A stretch of 64,000 bases of DNA from Chitinophagaceae bacterium (GTDB lineage Bacteria > Bacteroidota > Bacteroidia > Chitinophagales > Chitinophagaceae), in the NCBI GenBank assembly GCA_017853575.1, contig JAFMJI010000002.1, positions 248,001 through 312,000 on the forward strand, in the 5' to 3' direction. The notes under the pieces were generated by a model, which made no database searches, was not told where the DNA came from, and was given only the letters and a program-made list of their open reading frames with translations. This document shows, one piece after another, positions 25,327 to 33,306 of this stretch (within the stretch, counting starts at the first letter, position 1; each line of letters begins with the position of its first letter). The position numbers were made by a program, and so were the translations under genes.

Positions 25327-26994
25327 ATGAACTTCAATTTCCAATTAACTAAAATAAAATCATACATTTTTAAAATTTCTCTTTTCTGCATGATTTTATT
25401 TCAAGGATCAAGTCTAATAGCACAGCATACCGATAATATCAATGATCGGGACATATTGTATTTAACTTCCGGAGGAAAACTTAATCCTCTGCAAGCAAAT
25501 ATGGATATCAGGCACTATACCCTTGCATTGGATGTCGACATGATCAAGCAATCAATAAGTGGCAATGCTGAAATAAGTTTACAACTTGCTAATAAAGCAG
25601 ATACAATATTGTTGGATTTGATTCACTTGTATCAGGTTTCTAAAATCATAGTCAATGGTAAACCCGCATCTTTTGTTCATCATGATGACAAGCTATTTAT
25701 TACATCAGCACTCGGATTTGAAAAAGGGAGTTATAAAGTGGTTGTGTACTATTCAGGAATACCGCCCGTAGCTGTGAGACCCCCATGGGATGGCGGTTTC
25801 ACCTGGAAAAAAGACAGCAATGGAAACGATTGGATGTCGATCAACATTCAGGGTGAGGGAGGTAAAATGTATTATCCTTGTAAAGACCATCCTAGTGACG
25901 AACCCAATGAAGGAGCTGATTTATACATAACCATCCCATCACATTTAAAAGTAGCTGGTCCTGGGTTATTGATTGATGTTGCCAATAAGAAAAACAAGTC
26001 TACTTATCATTGGAAAACGAACTATACCATCAGCAATTATTGTATTTTATTCAATATCGGCAAATACACAGTTGTTAAAGATGAGTACACAACCATTCTT
26101 GGAAATAAAGTACCGATTGAATACTATGTTTTAGAAGTCGATACCATGCATGCAAAAAAAGTTATTGAAACAAAAAAACGTGATAGCAGGATCCTCGAAA
26201 AGTATTTTGGCGAATATCCATGGGTTAAAGAAAAGATAGGAATTGCAGAAGTACCCAACTCTGGAATGGAGCACCAGACGATGATTACGTTTGATAACAA
26301 GTTTCAATATAAAAGCATAGCTGGACAAGAATATTCTGCAAATTTATTTCATGAGTATGCACATGAATGGTGGGCTAATAAAGTAACCAACAGGGATTGG
26401 GCACATATGTGGATTCAAGAGGGCATTGCAACTTATGCAGAAGCTTTGGCTATGTATGAAATTGGGGGACAACATGCGTACGATGAGATTATCAGCGGAC
26501 ATCGGAGAGGAGTGAAAAATAAAAAGGCAATGGTGTTGGGGGATGAGGTTACAGAGGAAGAAGTATACTCTGGTGGTGATATTTATGGGAAGGGGTCCTT
26601 TTTTATGCACGGTTTGCGATATGTAATTGGTGATGATGTGTTTCTGCCAACATTAAAAAAATTATCAACCGATCCTCAATACACCTATGATCATTTCGTG
26701 ACTACAAAAGATGTTGAGCAATTATTTAGTTTGGCATCCAATAAAGACCTAGCGCCATTCTTCAATTTCTATCTAAAAACCACCAATGTCTTGGATATTA
26801 CTGTTAAAGAAATTGGGTATCAGAAATATCAAATCAAAGTGAATAATTATTTTATGCAATTACCATTTGAGATCTCAATGAATGGTAAAACAACCAGAAT
26901 GGAAATTCCTGCGGAGGGGATAATCGTAAATTCAGTACTGCCTCCACAAGTAGATAGCAAAGGATTTTATTTGAAGAAAGTCATTTATTTATGA
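25327..26994 (+). CDS. M1-family metallopeptidase (first of two)
   Basis: This 555-residue aminopeptidase-like protein has a signal peptide (about 1-32), an N-terminal beta-saddle domain (about 55-235) and a thermolysin-like catalytic domain. The zinc motif HEYAH is followed after exactly 18 residues by the third ligand E (HExxH-x18-E). The exopeptidase motif reads SGMEHQ where family members usually have GAMEN. The protein lacks the large C-terminal helical domain of classical M1 enzymes. It is translationally coupled to the next M1 gene (ATGA overlap at 26991). Confidence 0.9.
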   Translation: MNFNFQLTKIKSYIFKISLFCMILFQGSSLIAQHTDNINDRDILYLTSGGKLNPLQANMDIRHYTLALDVDMIKQSISGNAEISLQLANKADTILLDLIHLYQVSKIIVNGKPASFVHHDDKLFITSALGFEKGSYKVVVYYSGIPPVAVRPPWDGGFTWKKDSNGNDWMSINIQGEGGKMYYPCKDHPSDEPNEGADLYITIPSHLKVAGPGLLIDVANKKNKSTYHWKTNYTISNYCILFNIGKYTVVKDEYTTILGNKVPIEYYVLEVDTMHAKKVIETKKRDSRILEKYFGEYPWVKEKIGIAEVPNSGMEHQTMITFDNKFQYKSIAGQEYSANLFHEYAHEWWANKVTNRDWAHMWIQEGIATYAEALAMYEIGGQHAYDEIISGHRRGVKNKKAMVLGDEVTEEEVYSGGDIYGKGSFFMHGLRYVIGDDVFLPTLKKLSTDPQYTYDHFVTTKDVEQLFSLASNKDLAPFFNFYLKTTNVLDITVKEIGYQKYQIKVNNYFMQLPFEISMNGKTTRMEIPAEGIIVNSVLPPQVDSKGFYLKKVIYL

Positions 26995-28640
26995 TCAATT
27001 TATTTGCTTCAAGATTTGTTATTGCATTTCTTTCATTATTTCCAATACTCGCATTGAGGGATGATTATCCAGTTAATAAAAAAATTGATGTTCAGCATTA
27101 CGCATTTTCTATCAATCTGTCTGACAGCACGGACATTATCTATGGAGATGCGCAGATCACCATTCTTTTTAAAGGAAATGATATTAGAAATTTTAGGCTT
27201 GACTTTGCAAATTCAACTCCTGAGCGAGGCAAGAAGGGAATGATCATTGAAAAACTTTCATTGCAGGGTAAAGACCTAAACTTCACTCACCAAAACGATG
27301 TTCTGACAATTGAATTGCCAAATCCTTCAGTAGCAGGGTCAGTACTTACTTTCAGGATTAAATATCATGGAATACCTCATGACGCGTTAAGAATTGGGAG
27401 TACAAGATTTGGTGACAGAAGTTTTTTTAATGAAAACTGGCCCAATAGAGCACGCAATTGGTTACCAACGTATGATCACCCCTCTGATAAGGCAACTTCT
27501 GAATTTATCGTTCAAGCACCATCACATTACAAAGTTATTTCAAATGGCTTGCTGTTGGAGGAATCTGATCTTGGCAATAATTTCAAATTGACACACTGGA
27601 AACAATCAGTTCCTGTATCAAGCTGGTTATTTGTTTTGGGTGTTGCAGATTTTGCTGTTCAATATGTAGATCGATTTAATGGAAAATCAATAGAGTCCTG
27701 GGTTTATGCAAAAAACAGAGAGCAAGGTTTCTATGATTTCTATGAACCGACCAAAAAAGTTTTAGAGTTTTATACCAACTATGTTGGTCCATTTGCATAT
27801 GAGAAACTGGCAAATATTCAGTCTCCCAGTGTTAGTGGTGGAATGGAAACCTCATCTGCTATTTTCTATGCAGAAAATCTAATCAATGGCAAGCGAGATG
27901 AACGCACACGAAACGTGGTTATACACGAGATCGCCCATCAATGGTTTGGTAATGCAGTAACTGAAAAGAGTTGGGACGATGTTTGGCTTAGTGAAGGATT
28001 TGCGACTTATTTTACTTTGCTATTCATTGAAAATGAATATGGATCAGCTGAATTTCAAAAAGGAATTCAGAAGGCTAAGAAAACAGTATTTGATTTATCA
28101 TTAAAATTACCAGATCATTCTGTAGTTGGCCCTCGGACTGCTGAAAAAGAGCAGGTGACTACTGGGCTTACTTATCAAAAAGGTGCATGGGTCTTGCATA
28201 TGTTGAGGAATTTAATGGGGGATGAAAAATTCAAAAAAGGTATCAGATCTTATTATTCAAAATATTTCAACTCAAATGCTACAACAGCTGATTTTAGAAT
28301 GGCGATGGAGAAAGCATCAGGAATAAATCTTGAGAATTTTTTTAATCAATGGTTATATCAGCCAATTCATCCAATTGTCAATACTTCCTGGATGTACAAT
28401 AACAAGTCACATAAACTCATTATAGAAATTGAGCAAGTTCAAAAAGGAAATATGGTATTCAACGTGCCAATAGAAATTGGATATTATAACAAGGGCCTCG
28501 ATAAGTTGAAAATATTAAAGTTTCAATTAAATCAAAGAAATAAAAAAATTGAATTTTCTCTGGATGTTAAACCAGATCGAGTTGAATTTGATCCCCGAAA
28601 TATTCTTCTCTGTGAAGCAACCATTTCAGAGAAAAAATAA
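26991..28640 (+). CDS. M1-family metallopeptidase (second of two)
   Basis: This 549-residue paralogue has a hydrophobic N-terminal leader (about 1-22) and the same two-domain layout as its neighbour. The zinc site HEIAH is followed after 18 residues by E in LSEGFATYF, and the exopeptidase motif reads GGMETSS. A short C-terminal beta domain (about 455-549) ends the protein. It overlaps the previous gene by 4 bp and its stop abuts the stop of the converging flavin-reductase gene with no spacer. The pair probably trims peptides outside the cytoplasm. Confidence 0.9.
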   Translation: MINLFASRFVIAFLSLFPILALRDDYPVNKKIDVQHYAFSINLSDSTDIIYGDAQITILFKGNDIRNFRLDFANSTPERGKKGMIIEKLSLQGKDLNFTHQNDVLTIELPNPSVAGSVLTFRIKYHGIPHDALRIGSTRFGDRSFFNENWPNRARNWLPTYDHPSDKATSEFIVQAPSHYKVISNGLLLEESDLGNNFKLTHWKQSVPVSSWLFVLGVADFAVQYVDRFNGKSIESWVYAKNREQGFYDFYEPTKKVLEFYTNYVGPFAYEKLANIQSPSVSGGMETSSAIFYAENLINGKRDERTRNVVIHEIAHQWFGNAVTEKSWDDVWLSEGFATYFTLLFIENEYGSAEFQKGIQKAKKTVFDLSLKLPDHSVVGPRTAEKEQVTTGLTYQKGAWVLHMLRNLMGDEKFKKGIRSYYSKYFNSNATTADFRMAMEKASGINLENFFNQWLYQPIHPIVNTSWMYNNKSHKLIIEIEQVQKGNMVFNVPIEIGYYNKGLDKLKILKFQLNQRNKKIEFSLDVKPDRVEFDPRNILLCEATISEKK

Positions 28641-29294
28641 TCAATCTTTATACTTCAAAACTGTTTCCTGCGGATTTTTATCAACTTTTGCATATGACAT
28701 TCTGGATAATCTCTTTGTTAGATGATAGCTGTCTAATCCAGAACAAGCAATGGTTCCAGCTTTTTCAATATCAACATATCCATCATCACACCATGCATCA
28801 GAAGGGAAATATAATTGTTCGATTTTCCCTATAACAAGGATGGTTCCGTTGAGTTTTATATCAATTCTCTCCTGAAATGAAAGACCAATTGAAATACTAC
28901 AACCTTTGACATAAGGTGCAATAAAATCATTTTTGTATGCTGTATTATATTGGCATGCTTCAAATTCTGAAATTTCTGACGGGTACCTTGCTGAAGTTTG
29001 GTGCGCTTGCTGATAGTTTTCTGCATTCACATGATTGATGGTGAAAAAACCGGTTTCTTCAATATTGCTCAGTGTATGCCTTTCAACGGAATCTGGTCTA
29101 ATGATGAAACCCATTAAAGCAGGGTTTGCTCCTAAATGTATAACAGAATTGAAAATAGCAAGATTTGTATCACCATTTGGATTGCAAGTACTAATGAGAT
29201 TTAAACTTTTGAATCCCGTAATGGAGTTTATAAGTGCAGCTCTTTCTCGTTTCTCTAAGTTTGAGATAGCTGCTTCATCAAGAAATATTTCCAT
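28641..29294 (-). CDS. Flavin reductase-like FMN-binding split-barrel protein
   Basis: This 217-residue protein matches flavin reductase-like domains: the segment LNLISTCNPNGDTNLAIFNSVIHLGANPALMGFIIRP fits the FMN-binding barrel start, followed by HTLSNIEETGFFTINHVN. I take ATG at 29294, which sits 2 bp after the stop of the upstream SDR gene; a longer version from 29354 would overlap that gene by 58 bp and adds no conserved sequence. It may reduce flavin for, or act directly with, the SDR protein encoded in the same two-gene unit. Confidence 0.82.
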   Translation of the reverse strand: MEIFLDEAAISNLEKRERAALINSITGFKSLNLISTCNPNGDTNLAIFNSVIHLGANPALMGFIIRPDSVERHTLSNIEETGFFTINHVNAENYQQAHQTSARYPSEISEFEACQYNTAYKNDFIAPYVKGCSISIGLSFQERIDIKLNGTILVIGKIEQLYFPSDAWCDDGYVDIEKAGTIACSGLDSYHLTKRLSRMSYAKVDKNPQETVLKYKD

Positions 29295-29296
29295 TT

Positions 29297-29986
29297 TTAG
29301 AGTTTGATGTTGTTCATCCCTCCGTCTACTCCAAGTATCTGTCCAGTTATCCAACTGGATTGTTCAGATAGCAAGAAGTTGATCATGTTTGCGATGTCAG
29401 CGGGATCACCTACTTTTCGCATGGGATTCCTTTTTTCAATTGCGCTGAGTTTTTCCGGAGTATTTACAAACCGTTCACCTAGGGGTGTATTCACCAATGA
29501 TGGTGCGATCGCGTTTACTCTTATACTAGGAGCAAATTCTGCTGCCAATGATTTTGTCAATCCTTCTAATGCAGCTTTTGAAACGGATACTGAACTGTGG
29601 AATGGCATTCCAACCGAACCAGCAACACTGCTAATAAATACTATTGATGATTTTCCATCTTTTTCTACCATGTTGATATAGGACTTTACAAATGCAATAG
29701 CACCAAGAACATGTATTGAGAAGTCTTGCTGGAAATCCTGCATGGTTAGTTGACCAAAGGATTTCAGGTTGATGGTACCAGGAAAATAAACCAATCCATT
29801 CACCTTTTCCTCGATTTTTGGAAAATTCCCCATTTCATATTTTTCTACCTGAAATTGCAGGTTATTTTCAGGAATCGATCTACTAATCTGAATTACTTTA
29901 TGACCTTGTGCTTGAAGCATGTCTGCGCTCGCTTTTGCAATTGCGCTGCCGCTTCCTGCTAGGATATATGTTTTTGTGCTGCTCAT
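29297..29986 (-). CDS. SDR-family protein lacking the catalytic tyrosine
   Basis: The 229-residue product has the Rossmann-like fold of short-chain dehydrogenases: strand VFISSVAGS, helix KAALEGLTKSLAAEFAPSIRVNAIAPSLVNTPLG, and C-terminal LGVDGGM. Two hallmark sites are altered. The nucleotide loop reads AGSGSAIA in place of TGxxxGIG, and the YxxxK active site reads VSVSK, with valine (codon GTA) where tyrosine is expected; the lysine and the upstream serine remain. It may be a non-canonical reductase or a binding protein. It is co-directional with the flavin-reductase gene, 2 bp apart. Confidence 0.85.
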   Translation of the reverse strand: MSSTKTYILAGSGSAIAKASADMLQAQGHKVIQISRSIPENNLQFQVEKYEMGNFPKIEEKVNGLVYFPGTINLKSFGQLTMQDFQQDFSIHVLGAIAFVKSYINMVEKDGKSSIVFISSVAGSVGMPFHSSVSVSKAALEGLTKSLAAEFAPSIRVNAIAPSLVNTPLGERFVNTPEKLSAIEKRNPMRKVGDPADIANMINFLLSEQSSWITGQILGVDGGMNNIKL

Positions 29987-30052
29987 GTGATGTTAACAAA
30001 ATACTGCTCAAATGGTTTGATTGCCCCTGTAAAATTTAAAGAGTAAATCACA

Positions 30053-30060
30053 TACTTTTG
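30053..30060 (+). promoter_or_regulatory. -7 element of the GH32 gene
   Basis: TACTTTTG matches TAnnTTTG exactly and is 19 bp before the ATG at 30080. No TTG lies at the proper -33 distance, the nearest being at 30021-30023. Confidence 0.45.
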
Positions 30061-30079
30061 AGAGATTAATGCTATAAAA

Positions 30080-31558
30080 ATGAGATCCGTTCATAATATA
30101 TTTTTGATCTGTTTTATATTTCTCCACCAGCATATTTCAACATTTGCGCAGTCAACAACTGATGAAAAGTATCGTCCTAGTTATCATTTTACTCCTTCTA
30201 GACATTGGATGAATGATCCGAATGGGATGATCTATTATGAGGGTACCTATCATTTGTTCTATCAATATCATCCCTATTCTTCGGTTTGGGGACCGATGCA
30301 CTGGGGTCATGCCACCAGTAAAGATTTGATTAAATGGACACATCAACCTATTGCTTTGTACCCGGATAAAAATGGGATGATATTTTCTGGGAGTGCAGTG
30401 TTTGATAAAGAAAACACAAGTGGACTTGGTAATCATGGTAAAGGACCCCTGGTTGCAATTTTTACTTATCACAATGATTCTCTTGCTAAAGCTGGAAGTA
30501 AAATTTTTCAAACCCAAGGTATTGCATACAGCAATGATAGTGGTAAAACTTGGTCTAAATACGATGGAAATCCAGTACTGAAGAATCCTGGAATCAATGA
30601 TTTTCGTGATCCTAAAGTTTTCTGGCATGAAGCCTCAAACCGATGGATTATGTCATTGGCCGTATTTGATAGAATTCATTTTTATGGATCCTCCACTTTG
30701 AAAGATTGGACTAAGCTCAGTGAATTTGGTGTTGGATATGGTGTTCCTAATATATTATGGGAGTGTCCAGATTTATTTCCAATTAAATACAAAGAAAAAA
30801 CAATCTGGGTGCTCATCTCCAACATCAATCCAGGTGGACCTAACAAGGGTTCATCTACTCAATATTTTATTGGTGATTTTGATGGAAAAACATTTCATTC
30901 ATTTGACCACGATATTCGTTGGGCGGATTTTGGCCCCGATGAATACGCAGGTGTAACATGGTCAAATACAGGAGAAAGAAAAATATTTACAGGCTGGATG
31001 AGCAATTGGCTATATGCACAGCAGGTTCCTACATCAACATGGCGTAGTGCGTTGACGATTGCCAGGGAATTGAGTTTGAAGGAAGTAAATGGTAAATTTT
31101 ATTTGGCAAGTATGCCAGTACATGAACTAAATCAATACAAAGGGAAACAGTTGCATCTTAAAAATCAATCCATTCAATATGATGGGAAGGCTATTTTAGA
31201 ACTATCAGATCTAGGGATTGAGGATTTTAAATTGAAGGTAAAAAACGACAGGGGTGAATATATCATGGTGGGTTACGAAAAAGCATCAAATAGATACTTT
31301 ATCGATCGCACACACGCTGGTATAACTGAATTTCATAAAGAATTTGCACAAAAAAGTTATTCAGAAAGAATTTCTGTGAGTGGTAAATTAAATATAAAAA
31401 TGCTGTTGGATAGGTCTTCTATTGAGCTTTTTGCTGATGATGGCTTGACAGTTATGACAAGTCTTTATTTTCCGAATTCGTCTTTCAATAAAATTGAACT
31501 TGATACAAATATGAAGGGGGATGGGTCAGGAATTAAATGTTATGCGTTGAATCATTAA
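30080..31558 (+). CDS. Glycoside hydrolase family 32 (levanase/inulinase/invertase type)
   Basis: This 492-residue exported enzyme should hydrolyse beta-fructosidic bonds. A signal peptide (about 1-24) precedes the five-bladed propeller domain. The three acidic residues of GH32 are visible: the nucleophile D46 in WMNDPNG, the transition-state stabiliser in FRDPK (about residue 176), and the acid/base glutamate in WECPDLF (about 229). A C-terminal beta-sandwich (about 350-492) follows. No SusC/SusD pair, fructokinase or fructose transporter is adjacent, so it is an isolated fructan gene here. Exact substrate is not readable. Confidence 0.93.
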   Translation: MRSVHNIFLICFIFLHQHISTFAQSTTDEKYRPSYHFTPSRHWMNDPNGMIYYEGTYHLFYQYHPYSSVWGPMHWGHATSKDLIKWTHQPIALYPDKNGMIFSGSAVFDKENTSGLGNHGKGPLVAIFTYHNDSLAKAGSKIFQTQGIAYSNDSGKTWSKYDGNPVLKNPGINDFRDPKVFWHEASNRWIMSLAVFDRIHFYGSSTLKDWTKLSEFGVGYGVPNILWECPDLFPIKYKEKTIWVLISNINPGGPNKGSSTQYFIGDFDGKTFHSFDHDIRWADFGPDEYAGVTWSNTGERKIFTGWMSNWLYAQQVPTSTWRSALTIARELSLKEVNGKFYLASMPVHELNQYKGKQLHLKNQSIQYDGKAILELSDLGIEDFKLKVKNDRGEYIMVGYEKASNRYFIDRTHAGITEFHKEFAQKSYSERISVSGKLNIKMLLDRSSIELFADDGLTVMTSLYFPNSSFNKIELDTNMKGDGSGIKCYALNH

Positions 31559-31571
31559 TATAAAGAAAGTG

Positions 31572-31928
31572 TTATGCCTTGTCATTGTCTTCAACATGTA
31601 ATGCATGAAACAATCTGTGAATAGCAGGTGCCAGAATAATGCCGATATTGGTAATGAATACAACTCCACTGAACAGTGCATAAAAACTACTGAATAATTT
31701 TCCTACAGTTGTTTTAACCTCTATTACAGGCCCCATACCACTTAATATCATCGATGCATTGTGAAGTGCATCAATCCAGTCTGCAGGTGCCAAATATCGA
31801 TATCCAACGGTTCCAATCAACAGGCAAGTCGCAAGAAGGGATAGAGAAAGGATGATGCTCCAAGCCAATCTTCTCACATAAACCGTTGTTGAGGCCAACG
31901 CCTCATTTTTACGTTCATATCTTGCCAT
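31572..31928 (-). CDS. Small membrane protein resembling a 2TM potassium-channel pore
   Basis: This 118-residue protein has two hydrophobic helices (about 22-45 and 78-103) separated by an amphipathic stretch DALHNASMILSGMGPV (about 53-68). The order helix, short helix, turn, linker TTVGKLF, second helix resembles the pore module of 2TM ion channels (Ion_trans_2), but the selectivity-filter position reads SGMGP, not TVGYG. The C-terminal APAIHRLFHALH is also distinctive. I recognise it as a small conserved uncharacterised family; channel function is my inference. It stands alone, convergent with GH32 and divergent from the oxidoreductase gene. Confidence 0.7.
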   Translation of the reverse strand: MARYERKNEALASTTVYVRRLAWSIILSLSLLATCLLIGTVGYRYLAPADWIDALHNASMILSGMGPVIEVKTTVGKLFSSFYALFSGVVFITNIGIILAPAIHRLFHALHVEDNDKA

Positions 31929-31991
31929 TTCACTAAAATTTGATGTCCTAAATTAATAAACTTCCAGGGCTTCAACTCTGATTAGATTTAT

Positions 31992-31999
31992 TATCTTTA
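31992..31999 (+). promoter_or_regulatory. Possible -7 element of the Gfo/Idh/MocA gene
   Basis: TATCTTTA is one base from TAnnTTTG, 22 bp upstream of the ATG at 32022. A matching TTG at -33 was not found. Confidence 0.38.
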
Positions 32000-32021
32000 A
32001 AACTCAATCAATTTGCTGCAT

Positions 32022-33290
32022 ATGAAAGAATTATCAAACAAAGGCAGGAGGCAATTTATCAAAAACAGTGCCGCTATCGCTGCAGGATTTTTTATTGTAC
32101 CACGACATGTTTTAGGGAAGGGTTATATACCTCCAAGTGACCAGATCACAAAAGGAATTATCGGAGTAGGAGGTATGGGAAAGGGACATATCAAATATGC
32201 TGGCACGAGAGTGGTTGCTGTTTGCGATGTAGACTCAACACATCTAAAAGAAGTTGCTGACATCATTGGCGGTGGTGTGAAGACATTTCACGATCACCGA
32301 GAATTAATTGCGCTTCCTGAGGTGGATATCGTTCATATTGCTACTCCTCCTCATTGGCATGGTATCATGGCAATTGATGCTGCCAAAGCAGGCAAGGATA
32401 TCTGGTGTGAAAAACCCATGACCAGAACCATTGGAGAAGGCAAACGTGTTGTTGAGGCTGTAAAGCAATATGGCCGGATGTTCAGACTCAATACTTGGTT
32501 CAGATTTGAAGATAATTTTTATGGAATGAAGACAACGGTGAAACCCATTAAAAAATTGGTTGATTCCGGATTATTGGGTTGGCCGTTGACTGTAACTGTC
32601 AGCAAACACACCGGGTTTGATTGGAAATTTTATTGGGTTGGCAAATCACAATTAGAGCCACAGAAAGTTCCAGATACCCTCGACTACGACCGTTGGTTGG
32701 GCCCGGCACCGTTCAAGCCCTATCATTTGCACCGCACCCATCAGACTTTCAGAGGTTATTGGGATTATGATGGTGGGGGATTGGGTGATATGGGTCAACA
32801 TTATATTGATCCTATTCAGTACTTTCTTGGCAAAGACCATACAAGTCCTGTGAAAGTCGAAGTAGATGCAGAACAGCAGCATTATGATGCTTGTGGTACT
32901 TTTCGGAAAATAACTTTTACTTATGACGATGGTTGCAAAATCATTTTGGATGGTGAAGCAAAAGATCCAAATGTTGCATACATCGAAGGTCCAAAGGGAA
33001 AATTATTCAATGGGTTTAAATCGGACATTCCAAACCTCCAGGAAAAAATTGCCATGATGCCTGACCCAGAACCACAGGTAACAAACTTTTTGGATTCAGT
33101 CAAATACAGGCAACCATTTGCGTTGAATGAAACAAACGGACATCGTTCATGCACAATCGTTAATCTTGGTAAAATAGCGTTGCAACTGGGACGAACATTG
33201 AACTTTGATCCTGTTTCTCAGACATTTATTAATGACGAAGAAGCAAATCGCATGATCAATCCTCCAATGCGTGCTCCATGGAATATTTAA
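32022..33290 (+). CDS. Tat-exported Gfo/Idh/MocA-family oxidoreductase
   Basis: The 422-residue protein starts with a twin-arginine leader (GRRQFIKNSAAIAAGFFIVP, about residues 8-27), so it is probably folded with NAD(P) in the cytoplasm and exported. The Rossmann fold (GIIGVGGMGKGHI, then VVAVCDVD) is followed by the family motif CEKPMTR (about residues 129-135), which contains the conserved EKP lysine. The C-terminal half (about 170-400) is the alpha/beta sheet domain with substrate residues such as GDMGQHYID. I start at ATG 32022; an in-frame TTG at 32013 only adds three residues. It is followed by a DUF1080 protein 16 bp later. Confidence 0.88.
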   Translation: MKELSNKGRRQFIKNSAAIAAGFFIVPRHVLGKGYIPPSDQITKGIIGVGGMGKGHIKYAGTRVVAVCDVDSTHLKEVADIIGGGVKTFHDHRELIALPEVDIVHIATPPHWHGIMAIDAAKAGKDIWCEKPMTRTIGEGKRVVEAVKQYGRMFRLNTWFRFEDNFYGMKTTVKPIKKLVDSGLLGWPLTVTVSKHTGFDWKFYWVGKSQLEPQKVPDTLDYDRWLGPAPFKPYHLHRTHQTFRGYWDYDGGGLGDMGQHYIDPIQYFLGKDHTSPVKVEVDAEQQHYDACGTFRKITFTYDDGCKIILDGEAKDPNVAYIEGPKGKLFNGFKSDIPNLQEKIAMMPDPEPQVTNFLDSVKYRQPFALNETNGHRSCTIVNLGKIALQLGRTLNFDPVSQTFINDEEANRMINPPMRAPWNI

Positions 33291-33306
33291 TTTCAAAAAA
33301 AATTCA

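Noticed and set aside
29295-29354. N-terminal extension of the flavin-reductase gene from an upstream ATG
   Set aside because: It would overlap the SDR gene by 58 bp and adds a charged segment unrelated to the fold; the ATG at 29294 fits directly after the SDR stop.
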